From Pyrinomonadaceae bacterium (lineage in GTDB: Bacteria > Acidobacteriota > Blastocatellia > Pyrinomonadales > Pyrinomonadaceae): DNA of 17,774 bases. Under the pieces are notes generated by a model that saw only the letters and a program-made list of their open reading frames with translations, was not told the origin of the DNA and made no database searches. Position 1 is the first letter of the stretch. Each line of letters opens with the position of its first letter. The stretch spans positions 1 to 17,774 of the forward strand of contig JACCRA010000118.1 of NCBI GenBank assembly GCA_013813825.1, in the 5' to 3' direction. Shown piece by piece: positions 6,579 to 13,785 of this stretch. The position numbers and the translations under genes were made by a program.

Positions 6579-7706
6579 TCAGGGCGCGTCGAAGAGTTGC
6601 TGGTATTGCTCCGTGCTGGCTGGTTCGACGCGGGCGAGTTGGAGATTCTCTTCGACGTGCGCGGGGCGGCTCATGCCGACGAGGGCGGTGGCGATGCCGG
6701 GCGTCGAACGGACGAACTGGATCGCGGTCAGAGCATCGGTCGCGAGCGAGCCGAGCGGTTCGCGAATGTGCGCGGGCAGTTCTTCGGCGACGCGCCCTTG
6801 TAGGAGCGAGGCGCTCGCCACAACCGTGACGCCGAGAGCGCGGGCGGCCTCGAGCAGCGAAATCTGCGCGCCCTGAAATGGCTGGTTCGCCGAAATTAGA
6901 GCCTCCGGCATCGCGAGGTTGAAAGGCAGTTGGACGAAACGAAAGTGGTGTGCGTCGCCGCCGACTTCGCGCGCCAACTCGATCATTCGTTCGAGCGCAT
7001 GATACTCGCGCGCGGCGGGCGCGACGCGGAAGCCGTTCCACGTCGCCGCGCCGTACATTTTGATTTTGCCTTCCGTCACGCTCCGCTCAAGCTGTGTGAA
7101 CGCTTCGCGCAGTCGCCGCTCGAACTCCGCGCGCGACACGACGCCGAGCTGCGTCTCAGGGTTGTGAATGTAATAGACATCAATTGCGTCGATCCCCATG
7201 TTGCGGCGCGACTGCTCGATCTGGTGTGCCAGATACTTCGGCGTCATGCAATGGCTGCCCGCCGCGATGTCAGCGAACTCGGCGATGCCCGGTTGAACAA
7301 ATGTCTCTTCGAGATAGCGGCGCACGCCCGCTTGACCTGCGGGCGGCGCGCCGTCAAACGGCAGATAACCGCCCTTCGTGCAGACCACGATCTCATCGCG
7401 CTCGTAAACTCCGCCGGCGAGCAACTCCCGCAACGCCGCGCCGATAGCTCGCTCGCTGCGCTGGAAGCGGTAGTTGGCCGCCGTGTCGATGACGTTCGCG
7501 CCCAGTTCGACGGCGCGCACGACTGACTGCGCGTAGCGGCGATCTGTCTCCTCGTCCCACTCGCCAAGATAGGTGCCGAGTCCGACGGACGAGAGCCACA
7601 GATTTTGTTCCAGCCGAAAATGATTGTCCGCCGTCGCCTGCCCCGCGCGCAGCCGCTCGCTGTAGCGCGCCGTTCCGTCGTGCGTCGCATAGCCGTTGAT
7701 GGACAT
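6579..7706 (-). CDS. Aldo/keto reductase
   Basis: A 375-residue NAD(P)H-dependent oxidoreductase of the aldo/keto reductase superfamily with a (beta/alpha)8 barrel, cytoplasmic. The catalytic tetrad is complete: D74 and Y79 in NVIDTAANYR, K111 in VVCTKGGY, and H181 in DVYYIHNPE. The C-terminal cofactor region is recognisable (RSTPGIATALVGMSRPAHVEENL cut here as STPGIATALVGM and HVEENL). It is slightly longer than the usual 310-340 residues, with extra sequence at the N-terminus (1-36) and around 112-160. The ATG at 7706 has an upstream CGGAGA about 10 bases away. The natural substrate cannot be inferred; such enzymes reduce aldehydes, ketones and sugars. The secreted-protein gene follows on the same strand. 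Confidence 0.93.
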   Translation of the reverse strand: MSINGYATHDGTARYSERLRAGQATADNHFRLEQNLWLSSVGLGTYLGEWDEETDRRYAQSVVRAVELGANVIDTAANYRFQRSERAIGAALRELLAGGVYERDEIVVCTKGGYLPFDGAPPAGQAGVRRYLEETFVQPGIAEFADIAAGSHCMTPKYLAHQIEQSRRNMGIDAIDVYYIHNPETQLGVVSRAEFERRLREAFTQLERSVTEGKIKMYGAATWNGFRVAPAAREYHALERMIELAREVGGDAHHFRFVQLPFNLAMPEALISANQPFQGAQISLLEAARALGVTVVASASLLQGRVAEELPAHIREPLGSLATDALTAIQFVRSTPGIATALVGMSRPAHVEENLQLARVEPASTEQYQQLFDAP

Positions 7707-7742
7707 ATTATTGAAGTCTCCGTTATCGGTAACCGTGCGCCG

Positions 7743-7771
7743 ACTATATCGCCGCCTACGTTTCGCCGCAA
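7743..7771 (-). promoter_or_regulatory. Candidate promoter for the aldo/keto reductase
   Basis: Minus-strand TATAGT (7748-7743) with TTGCGG (7771-7766) 17 bases upstream. The -10 matches 5 of 6 bases, the -35 only 3 of 6. The leader would be about 30 bases and includes the CGGAGA ribosome binding site. The tandem 14-mer at 7784-7811 lies directly upstream and could bind an activator. Confidence 0.4.
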
Positions 7772-7783
7772 GCAGGTGCCACG

Positions 7784-7811
7784 AACCGCGCTCTCAAAAC
7801 CGCGCTCTCAA
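7784..7811. repeat. Tandem 14-bp repeat
   Basis: AACCGCGCTCTCAA occurs twice head-to-tail at 7784-7797 and 7798-7811 with no mismatch. It lies 12 bases upstream of the -35 candidate of the aldo/keto reductase, a position suited to a regulator binding two adjacent sites, but a replication-slippage duplication is equally possible. Confidence 0.6.
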
Positions 7812-7889
7812 ATTTGAAATCTTAAATCTCAAAGCAATAAATCTCTCAGAAAAATATTAACGCTCAATTCCTTCCGTCTTATTGTGCCT

Positions 7890-8033
7890 GTCAGCGTTCA
7901 ACCGTTAGCCGTCAGCTTTCAGCGAAAAAAAATAACTCGCGGGCGGCGCGCCCAAGACACGCGGCGCGAAGATGAACAAGCCGCATCGCATGTAACTGGC
8001 CGCACCGCTGATGGCTGATCGCTGAACGCTGAC
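7890..8033. repeat. Imperfect inverted-repeat element, about 144 bp
   Basis: The left arm at 7890-7924 (starts GTCAGCGTTCAACCG, ends GTCAGCTTTCAGCG) is roughly the reverse complement of the right arm at 8006-8033 (starts CGCTGATGGCTGATC, ends GAACGCTGAC). The loop holds a GC-rich core with GCGGGCGGCGCGC and CGCGGCGCG. It fits a REP-like or non-autonomous palindromic element. The 506-base gap 7707-8212 otherwise contains only the promoter and tandem repeat described, and no gene. Confidence 0.45.
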
Positions 8034-8212
8034 CATTTGCCTTTTGCCATCTCACAGGCTGTGGTAGGGTTGACGCTAATGTCTATAGAAGGGCGGCGAG
8101 TAACGAATTCCGTGAACAACTGACGCGAACGCGCGAAGGCGGGCTGAAATGTTGTGCGCGAAAAAGTTTGTTTTCTCCGCACTCTTCGATGCTCGTGTTG
8201 AGCACCACCAAC

Positions 8213-9106
8213 ATGGAAACTGAAAAAATACCCCCGCCAGCGGAAGCTACTGTCAGTGAGTCGTTCGCGCGAGAGTTGCGCGTAGCTGTCGGATTGGCGC
8301 GGGCGGCGGGCGCGGCGGCGCTTGCCTATTACGGCGGGCCGTTAGAGATCGTCCACAAGAGCGAGAACGACGATCCGGTAACGCAAGCCGACGTGGCAGC
8401 CAACGACGTGATCGTGCGTGGATTGCAACGAGAGTTTCCCGAAGACGGTTTGCTGTCGGAAGAGACGCTTGACACGGTGCGGCGGTTGGAGCGGCGGCGC
8501 GTGTGGATGATCGATCCGCTTGATGGGACCAATGGTTTTATTCGGGGTGACGGCGATTTCGCCGTCCAGATCGGTTTGACGGTGGACGGCTTGAGCGTGC
8601 TCGGCGTCGTCTATCTGCCGGTAAGTGACGTGCTCTATTACGGCGCGCCGGACGCGGGCGCGTGGGTGGCGCGTCCCGGCGCCGAAGCGGAGCAAGTGCG
8701 CGTCTCGGAAAAAGTTGATTTAGCCAGCGCGCGTCTCGCCGCCAGCCGCACACACCGCAGCCCACGGATGGACGCCGTGATGAGCGCCTGCGGGATCAGA
8801 GAGGAAGTGCGGCGCGGCTCGGTTGGGATCAAGATCGGTTTAATCGTCGAGCGGCAGTGTGATCTCTACATTCACCTCGCCGCGCGCACACAGCAGTGGG
8901 ACACCTGCGCCCCCGAAGCCGTGTTGCGCGCGGCCGGCGGCCTGCTCACAGACCTCTGGGGCCAGCCTTATCGCTATAATACCGAGGACGTGCAGAATCA
9001 CAACGGCCTCGTCGCCGCGGGAAGCGCCCTGCACCCGACGGTCATTGAGCGTCTGGCGCCGGTGCTCGAAGAGTTGGGGCGCACGCGCGTTTCGTCTCAA
9101 GTTTGA
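8213..9106 (+). CDS. cysQ: Inositol monophosphatase-family phosphatase, CysQ-like (3'(2'),5'-bisphosphate nucleotidase)
   Basis: A 297-residue Mg-dependent, Li-sensitive-type phosphatase. The metal sites are all present (numbering from the ATG at 8213): DPVTQAD with D60, LLSEE with E83/E84, the signature IDPLDGTNGF with D101 and D104, and QWDTCAPEAVLRAAGG with D230. The short DGTNGF(I)RG segment and the WDTCAPE motif favour the CysQ branch, which hydrolyses 3'-phosphoadenosine 5'-phosphate to AMP and spares sulfate assimilation. An inositol-1-phosphatase activity cannot be excluded. The open frame extends to a TTG at 8168 and an ATG at 8189, but neither has a ribosome binding site and the added residues are unlike the family, so the ATG at 8213 is preferred. 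No sulfur genes are adjacent. The gene stands alone after a long non-coding gap. Confidence 0.85.
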   Translation: METEKIPPPAEATVSESFARELRVAVGLARAAGAAALAYYGGPLEIVHKSENDDPVTQADVAANDVIVRGLQREFPEDGLLSEETLDTVRRLERRRVWMIDPLDGTNGFIRGDGDFAVQIGLTVDGLSVLGVVYLPVSDVLYYGAPDAGAWVARPGAEAEQVRVSEKVDLASARLAASRTHRSPRMDAVMSACGIREEVRRGSVGIKIGLIVERQCDLYIHLAARTQQWDTCAPEAVLRAAGGLLTDLWGQPYRYNTEDVQNHNGLVAAGSALHPTVIERLAPVLEELGRTRVSSQV

Positions 9107-9229
9107 ACAGTCTAAGGAGTCGCGTCATTGATGCTTTGGAACGGTTAGTCCGCGCGGCTGCTTTCTCCCGGCCAGCAGGCGGCGGACGTCGTCGCTGTAA
9201 GTTTCTCTCGCGTCCAACTCTCATACGCC

Positions 9230-11158
9230 ATGAGTATCCGCGGAAAATTGCTGCTCATCTTTCTCGCCTTCGGCATCGTGCCGTTGCTGGCGCTCGGCGG
9301 CTTTCACCTCTGGCGCGGAGCGTGGGCGGCGGACGCACTCGCCCGCGCCGATGTCGAGCAGCAGGCCGGGCGATTGGAGCGCGCCTTTATCGAAACTCTC
9401 GGCGAGCGCGCGGCGGACATTAAGGGGCTGGCGCAAGCGCCCGCCACACGCGACTTCCTCCGGCGGGCTTCGGCTAATTCTGCAACAGATACGATTCAAG
9501 CGCCGGAGGTTTCGGAAGAACTCCGCGCCGCCTTCCGCACCCTGCTCGCGGGCGCGGAAAAATCTTACGCCGCCGTGTCTCTCGTCGCCGCCGGCAATCG
9601 CCCGTTGCTGCGCGTTGAGCCGGCCGCCGAAGGAGAGTCGGCGGCGGTGGCGCGATGGCAGACGGACAATTTCCTGCCGGGACAAGCGCAGGTCGATTCG
9701 GGCCTGTGGGATTTGACGAAGCCGGAGGTCTTACGCTCGCTCATTCCGCGCGAGGCGTTCGGCGCGGGCGTCAGGTATTGCGTACCCCTGTTTCCGGCGG
9801 ACGTGGCAGGCGGCCAACCTATCGGCGCGTTGGTCGTGGAACTGAAACTCAGTCCGCTGCTGAAAAAGGCGGAGGCCAGTTCTCTGTCGCGCGGCGGATT
9901 CGGGCAGGACGACAGCGCGGCCCGTCCGTCCCGGCAGTTGATCGCGGTGGACGGGGAAGGGCACATCGTCTATCACACGAACGAGGCGTTGATGTACCAG
10001 CCGGTTGCCACGGCGATGCCGCATTTCGCGGAAATAGCGCGCGAGATGGCGGCGGGCGTCGGCGGCGGTGGCACGCGCGAGTTCAACGCTCCGCCTGATG
10101 GAGCGCGCTGGCTGGCGGCCTACCAGCCAGTGCCCGGCCTCAAACTTTCGCTCGGCGTGGCGAGCAATCACACGGCGGCTACTGCCGACGCGCGTAATGC
10201 CGGACAATTCGGCTTAATGTTGGCAGTGCTGGCGTCGCTGCTGGGCGGGACGCTGATTTTCGTCGTCGTTGGCCGCACGTCGCGCCGCATCGACCGCGTG
10301 GCCGCCGCCGCCGCCGACATCGCGCGCGGCAATCTCGATCAGCGCATCCTCGTCCAGTCGAGCGACGAGACACAGGCGCTGGCCGAAAGTTTTAACTTAA
10401 TGAGCGACCGCCTCCGCGAGCAGATCGCGCGCGAGGCCGAGACTCGGCAGTTTGAATCTTTCTTGCGCCTCTCGGCGATGCTGACGCACGATCTTAAAAA
10501 CTCAATCACCGGCCTCTCAATGCTCGTCAACAATATGGAGCGGCAGTTTCACCGCGAGGAGTTTCGCGCTGATGCGATTGACAGCTTGCGCGAAGCGACG
10601 GACAAACTGCGCGCGCTGGTCGCTCGCCTGAGCGAGCCGGTCAAATCCTTGAGCGGCGAGTACCGCCGCGCCTTGCGCCCGACCGACTTGGTCTCCCTTA
10701 TCCGGCGTGGGCTGGCTACGAGCGCCGGGCCGACCTCTTTTCACGAGATCGTGACGCACCTGCCATTGTCTCTCGTCGTCACGGTGGACCCTGATCGGAT
10801 CGAGCGCGTGGTCGAAAATCTCGTCATCAATGCGCTCGAAGCGATGGGCGCGGGCGTCGGCGGTCGCCTCACCGTCGAGGCCGGGACGGAGCCGGACGGC
10901 AGCGCCTTCTTCAGTGTCTCCGACACGGGCAGCGGGATGAGCGAGGAGTTCATCCGCACAAGATTGTTCCGCGCCTTCGCGACGACGAAAAACAAAGGGA
11001 TCGGCCTCGGCCTCTACACCTGCCGCGAGATCGTCGAAGCGCACGGTGGACGCCTCGCCGTCATGTCCAAGCCCGGCGCGGGTACGACCTTCCGCGTCGT
11101 CTTGCCGGCATCAATAAAGGTATCAGCGGGAACACCGGCAAGTGATAAGCCTTGTTAG
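9230..11158 (+). CDS. Membrane sensor histidine kinase with PrsK-like catalytic core
   Basis: A 642-residue inner-membrane kinase. It has a first membrane helix (about 7-24), an extracytoplasmic sensor of about 300 residues (30-322, probably Cache-like), a second helix (326-348), a HAMP linker (349-400), the dimerisation/phosphoacceptor domain with H420 in MLTHDLKNSITGLS, and an ATPase domain. In the latter the N box has N530 and N534 (ERVVENLVINALEAM), the G1 box is DTGSGM (565-570) and the G2 box is GIGLGLY (590-596). The HDLKN box and the following helix resemble PrsK of exosortase/PEP-CTERM systems, but the N-terminal half does not: PrsK has many membrane helices and a GAF domain. The NtrC-type regulator at 11542 is the likely partner. 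No Shine-Dalgarno precedes the ATG at 9230. The TAG stop lies inside an inverted-repeat arm, so the last residues may be altered. Confidence 0.9.
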   Translation: MSIRGKLLLIFLAFGIVPLLALGGFHLWRGAWAADALARADVEQQAGRLERAFIETLGERAADIKGLAQAPATRDFLRRASANSATDTIQAPEVSEELRAAFRTLLAGAEKSYAAVSLVAAGNRPLLRVEPAAEGESAAVARWQTDNFLPGQAQVDSGLWDLTKPEVLRSLIPREAFGAGVRYCVPLFPADVAGGQPIGALVVELKLSPLLKKAEASSLSRGGFGQDDSAARPSRQLIAVDGEGHIVYHTNEALMYQPVATAMPHFAEIAREMAAGVGGGGTREFNAPPDGARWLAAYQPVPGLKLSLGVASNHTAATADARNAGQFGLMLAVLASLLGGTLIFVVVGRTSRRIDRVAAAAADIARGNLDQRILVQSSDETQALAESFNLMSDRLREQIAREAETRQFESFLRLSAMLTHDLKNSITGLSMLVNNMERQFHREEFRADAIDSLREATDKLRALVARLSEPVKSLSGEYRRALRPTDLVSLIRRGLATSAGPTSFHEIVTHLPLSLVVTVDPDRIERVVENLVINALEAMGAGVGGRLTVEAGTEPDGSAFFSVSDTGSGMSEEFIRTRLFRAFATTKNKGIGLGLYTCREIVEAHGGRLAVMSKPGAGTTFRVVLPASIKVSAGTPASDKPC

Positions 11159-11404
11159 ATTGCTTGCGCTTTGGAATCTTAAGGAATGGGTTTTACGACA
11201 ACATTTTTACTCATCAGCATCTTGGCGGCTGTCCCTGTTTTGTTCGCAGGTCAGTTGTCCTGGGGTTCTAATCATGGTCTCTTCCCCGGCGAAGCTTGCG
11301 AGAAGGGTAAACTAGCCGTTATTGAAGTATCGTTCGCTGCTGGCGAGTTGTGGAAGCTCAAGCCGTAGGTGCGTGGTGCCACTAAAGGCGAATCTAACAA
11401 CGCT
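11148..11404. repeat. Inverted-repeat-bounded insert between kinase and regulator
   Basis: TTGTTAGATT at 11152-11161 is perfectly mirrored by AATCTAACAA at 11391-11400; extending outward, AGC at 11148-11150 pairs with GCT at 11402-11404 with one mismatch between. The core motifs are GTTAGAT, which fits GTTRRRY, and ATCTAAC, which fits RYYYAAC; these are the recombination core signatures of integron cassette boundaries. The stretch holds one short ORF. I see no folded attC site with a closing GTTRRRY downstream, so this may be a small palindromic element instead. Confidence 0.4.
11186..11368 (+). CDS. Possible small exported or membrane peptide, 60 residues
   Basis: ATG at 11186 to TAG at 11366-11368. 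Residues 5-21 form a hydrophobic segment (TTFLLISILAAVPVLFA) that could be a signal peptide ending at VLFA, followed by a short mature part with one cysteine. AAGGA abuts the ATG directly, too close for a normal ribosome binding site. It lies inside an inverted-repeat-bounded stretch between kinase and regulator and uses less GC-rich codons than either. Not a recognised family; it may be chance, a gene remnant or a cassette-like ORF. Confidence 0.3.
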   Translation: MGFTTTFLLISILAAVPVLFAGQLSWGSNHGLFPGEACEKGKLAVIEVSFAAGELWKLKP

Positions 11405-11541
11405 TGGTTGAATCACACCGACTCTTCTCCAGCACTGTTCCCGCTGTTGCCGTTTGCCTTTGGCGCACCCGCTTTGCCTTTTGTCCGAACATCGGGTAAC
11501 TTGCCGCCGGCCGATCATTTCAAATTCTCCCGAACAATTTA

Positions 11542-12939
11542 ATGACCGAAGAGGCGCGGGACAGGGCGACGGTATTGATCGTTGACGACGACCAGATGCT
11601 GCGGCGGCAGCTTTACTGGGCGCTCGAAGGCGAGCACCACGTCTTAGAGGCCGAGACGCGCGCCGCGGCCGTCGTCCAATTGGGGCGCGGCGACGTGGAC
11701 GTCGTGCTCTGTGATCTACATCTGCCGCCTGATCTCGACGGCATCACGGAGGGCCTTGCCGTCGTTGAGGCGGCGCGCGCCCTGCGTCCGAGCGTCCCCG
11801 TCATCGTCATCACCGGCACGCACTCAAAGCAGGCCGCGCTCGACGCCATCCGCGCCGGCGCTTACGGCTTCTTCGAGAAGCCTTTTAATGAAGAAGAGGT
11901 TGCGCACATCGCGCGTCAGGCCGCGCGCGTCCGCCGCTTGGAGCAGGAGAATCTGCGCCTGCGCGCGACGCTCGACGCGCAGCATGGCTTCAGTCGCCTG
12001 ACCGGATCAGCACCGGCGCTCGAACGCATGTTGAAGCAGGCGCGCGCCGTCGCCGAGACAACTGCCACTATCCTCATCGCCGGCGAGAACGGCACCGGTA
12101 AGGAACTGCTCGCACGCGCCGTTCACGAAGAGAGCGCGCGCGCCGCCGGTCCCTTCATTGCGGTCAGTTGCGCGGCGCTGCCCGAAGCTCTAATCGAGTC
12201 GGAATTGTTCGGCCACGAGAAAGGTGCGCTCACCGGCGCGGCGCAACTCAAGCGCGGGCGGTTTGAGTTGGCCGATGGCGGCACGCTGTTTCTCGACGAG
12301 ATCGGTGAGTTGAGCGCGAACGTGCAAGTCAAACTTTTGCGAGTTTTGCAAGAGCGTGCCTTTGAGCGCCTCGGCGGAACGAAGACACTCAACGTGGACA
12401 TCCGCCTCGTGGCGGCCAGCAATCGCGATCTCGAACAAGAAGTTGCCGCCGGCCGCTTCCGCAGCGATCTGTTCTACCGCCTCAACGTCGTGCCGCTCAC
12501 CCTGCCGCCCCTGCGCGAGCGGCGCGACGACGTTCCCGTGCTTGCCGCGCACTTTGCCGCCAAGACGGCCGAAAAGCACTCCCGCACGCGCGCCGAACTC
12601 GATCCCGCGCTCGTCGAAGCCTTGCAGGATTACGACTGGCCGGGCAACGTCCGCGAACTGGAGAATGTGATTGAACGACTTGTGGTGCTGACGACCGGCG
12701 CGCGCCTCGGCCTCGAATACCTGCCCGAAAAAATGCTTCGCTCCTTGCCCGTCGCCGACGCTGGCGACACGTCCCCCGACGAAGCTACGTTCGAGGGCGC
12801 GGTCCTTGCCCTCAAGCGCCGGCTTCTCGTCAGCGCCCTGCACCATGAGCACAATAATAAGGCCGCCGCCGCCAAACGCCTCGGCATCAGCCGCTCATAC
12901 TTCCACCGCCTGATCGGCGATCTCAACGTCGAAAAATAA
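11542..12939 (+). CDS. NtrC-type sigma-54 response regulator (PrsR-like)
   Basis: A 465-residue cytoplasmic activator. The receiver domain (10-130) has acidic residues D15-D17, phosphoacceptor D58 in [11 protein letters not shown]91 and K113 (FEKPF). After a coiled linker (131-145) comes the AAA+ domain (about 150-390): Walker A GENGTGKE (181-188), the sigma-54 contact loop as GALTGA (228-233), Walker B TLFLDE (248-253), and arginine fingers near [10 protein letters not shown] (306-315). A Fis-type HTH ends the protein ([19 protein letters not shown], 441-459). The contact loop carries Leu where GAFTGA has Phe. The receiver has an extended loop after the aspartate ([11 protein letters not shown]) like PrsR regulators of PEP-CTERM systems. 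It is preceded by the kinase at 9230 and followed by a consensus sigma-54 promoter at 13210, a likely target. No Shine-Dalgarno sequence is obvious before the ATG. Confidence 0.93.
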   Translation: MTEEARDRATVLIVDDDQMLRRQLYWALEGEHHVLEAETRAAAVVQLGRGDVDVVLCDLHLPPDLDGITEGLAVVEAARALRPSVPVIVITGTHSKQAALDAIRAGAYGFFEKPFNEEEVAHIARQAARVRRLEQENLRLRATLDAQHGFSRLTGSAPALERMLKQARAVAETTATILIAGENGTGKELLARAVHEESARAAGPFIAVSCAALPEALIESELFGHEKGALTGAAQLKRGRFELADGGTLFLDEIGELSANVQVKLLRVLQERAFERLGGTKTLNVDIRLVAASNRDLEQEVAAGRFRSDLFYRLNVVPLTLPPLRERRDDVPVLAAHFAAKTAEKHSRTRAELDPALVEALQDYDWPGNVRELENVIERLVVLTTGARLGLEYLPEKMLRSLPVADAGDTSPDEATFEGAVLALKRRLLVSALHHEHNNKAAAAKRLGISRSYFHRLIGDLNVEK

Positions 12940-13008
12940 AGATAAGACGTGGCCGTAAGCCCGACTGTGAAGGAGAACGTGGCTGAGCTAACCATGCCCT
13001 CCTTCATG

Positions 13009-13095
13009 TCAAAGTTGCGGCCATGTCTTTCGATCCGCTTCCCAACTCAACAGCACTTCCGCACTGAGATACTCTTCCGCCCGCTTGTCTTTCAT
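13009..13095 (-). CDS. Possible 28-residue peptide antisense to the signalling-locus gap
   Basis: On the minus strand ATG at 13095 to TGA at 13011-13009 encodes 28 residues beginning MKDKRAEEYLSAEVLLSWEA, a composition like a short charged amphipathic helix. A GGGG patch lies about 8 bases upstream. It is too short to trust without transcript or conservation data. The rest of 12940-13350 holds the sigma-54 promoter and no other gene; a GTG-started plus frame at 12949-13194 has implausible composition. Confidence 0.2.
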   Translation of the reverse strand: MKDKRAEEYLSAEVLLSWEADRKTWPQL

Positions 13096-13148
13096 GGTTC
13101 ACACCCCGTCACGATTTACTGTCCACTGTTGTTGACACTCCTGGGAGA

Positions 13149-13190
13149 GAAAAATTTTAGCAGTGGCGTGATCGCCGCAATTTTTATCAA
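13149..13190. promoter_or_regulatory. Two A/T tracts upstream of the sigma-54 promoter
   Basis: AAAAATTTTA near 13150-13159 and CAATTTTTATCAATT near 13179-13193 stand out in a GC-rich region and are spaced by about three helical turns. They sit 20-60 bases upstream of the promoter, where IHF or intrinsic bending usually lets an NtrC-type activator loop onto sigma-54 polymerase. No full IHF consensus is present. Confidence 0.3.
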
Positions 13191-13209
13191 TTGACTCGTT
13201 CAGGACACG

Positions 13210-13225
13210 TGGCACGGGCATTGCG
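13210..13225 (+). promoter_or_regulatory. Sigma-54 (RpoN) promoter
   Basis: TGGCACGGGCATTGCG matches the -24/-12 consensus TGGCACG-N4-TTGCW at every position but the last. The invariant GG (13211-13212) and GC (13223-13224) are separated by the required 10 bases. Transcription would start near 13236, giving about a 116-base leader to the single-domain receiver at 13352. Its placement directly downstream of a gene for an NtrC-type activator makes that protein the natural candidate regulator. Confidence 0.85.
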
Positions 13226-13337
13226 AAGAGAACAGGCAGCAGCAGTCAACTGAGAGAAGTTTTGATAACGGAGCGACCAACGAGCCGGGCGGGTGAAGAG
13301 GCATCTGCAAGAGACATCTTTTTATCGTCAGCGCGGC

Positions 13338-13342
13338 GGAGG
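13338..13342 (+). promoter_or_regulatory. Shine-Dalgarno that fixes the start of the receiver gene
   Basis: GGAGG lies 9 bases before the ATG at 13352. The frame is open further upstream to a TTG at 13262, but that start would fall just after the predicted transcription start and add 30 residues absent from receiver domains. Confidence 0.75.
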
Positions 13343-13351
13343 AAAGCGTCC

Positions 13352-13744
13352 ATGAAACCGAAAGTTTTGATCATTGATGATGACGCCGCCATTAGGCAGC
13401 AGCTGTTCTGGACGCTGTGCGATGACTACGAGGTGATGACCGCAGGTGATTTGCAGACCGCGTTGCGCCGGGCGACGATTTACGAGCCGGCCATTTCGAT
13501 CCTCGATCTGCACATGCCTCCCGTGCTGGACACGCCGGAAGTTGGCCTTCGCATTCTCGAATACATTAAGGCGCATCACCCCGGCTCAAAGGTCTATATC
13601 GTCAGTTCGGAAGCGAGTGTTGAAATGCAGAAAGTCTGCTTGCAAAACGGTGCCGACGGGTTTTTGAGCAAGCCCCTCGACGTTGAGCAGTTGGTAGCCG
13701 CCGTGCGGCGCTCGACGGCCGCCCGTCAGTTTGAAGCCATGTAA
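13352..13744 (+). CDS. Single-domain response regulator (receiver only)
   Basis: 130 residues forming one CheY-like receiver with no output domain. It has acidic D9-D11, phosphoacceptor D52 in ISILDLHMPP, S85 in the Thr/Ser switch position, and K107 in LSKPL. After the aspartate the loop is extended (MPPVLDTPEVGL), the same unusual arrangement as in the NtrC-type regulator upstream. The two share further sequence (VLI.DDD....QL.W.L), so they are paralogues. Without an output domain it can act as a phosphate sink, a phosphorelay intermediate or a protein-interaction switch. It is preceded by a sigma-54 promoter and a strong ribosome binding site, and is followed 41 bases later by a small gene, probably in one operon ended by the terminator at 14185-14242. 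Confidence 0.9.
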   Translation: MKPKVLIIDDDAAIRQQLFWTLCDDYEVMTAGDLQTALRRATIYEPAISILDLHMPPVLDTPEVGLRILEYIKAHHPGSKVYIVSSEASVEMQKVCLQNGADGFLSKPLDVEQLVAAVRRSTAARQFEAM

Positions 13745-13785
13745 TTTCGGGCCTTCTGAATGCGGCATGAGGAAAGAGAAGTGAT

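Noticed and set aside
6930..7526. 198-residue plus-strand ORF opposite the aldo/keto reductase
   Set aside because: The sense frame has a complete catalytic tetrad; this frame has no motif.
7767..7780. Sigma-54-like TGGCAC..TTGC on the minus strand upstream of the aldo/keto reductase
   Set aside because: The GG-to-GC spacing is 9, one base short of the strict 10 needed.
11461..11478. Sigma-54-like TGGCGC..TTTGC before the NtrC-type gene
   Set aside because: Spacing between GG and GC is 12 instead of 10, and the -24 element is poor.
11391..11540. Complete integron attC site
   Set aside because: RYYYAAC is present, but no matching GTTRRRY or self-complementary fold follows within the usual length.
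12190..12852. 220-residue minus-strand ORF opposite the NtrC-type regulator
   Set aside because: Mirrors conserved Walker and HTH codons of the sense gene; no start signal or family motif.
12949..13194. 81-residue GTG-started ORF between the two regulators
   Set aside because: Begins 10 bases after the regulator stop without an RBS and spans the AT tracts expected to be control DNA; composition is not protein-like.
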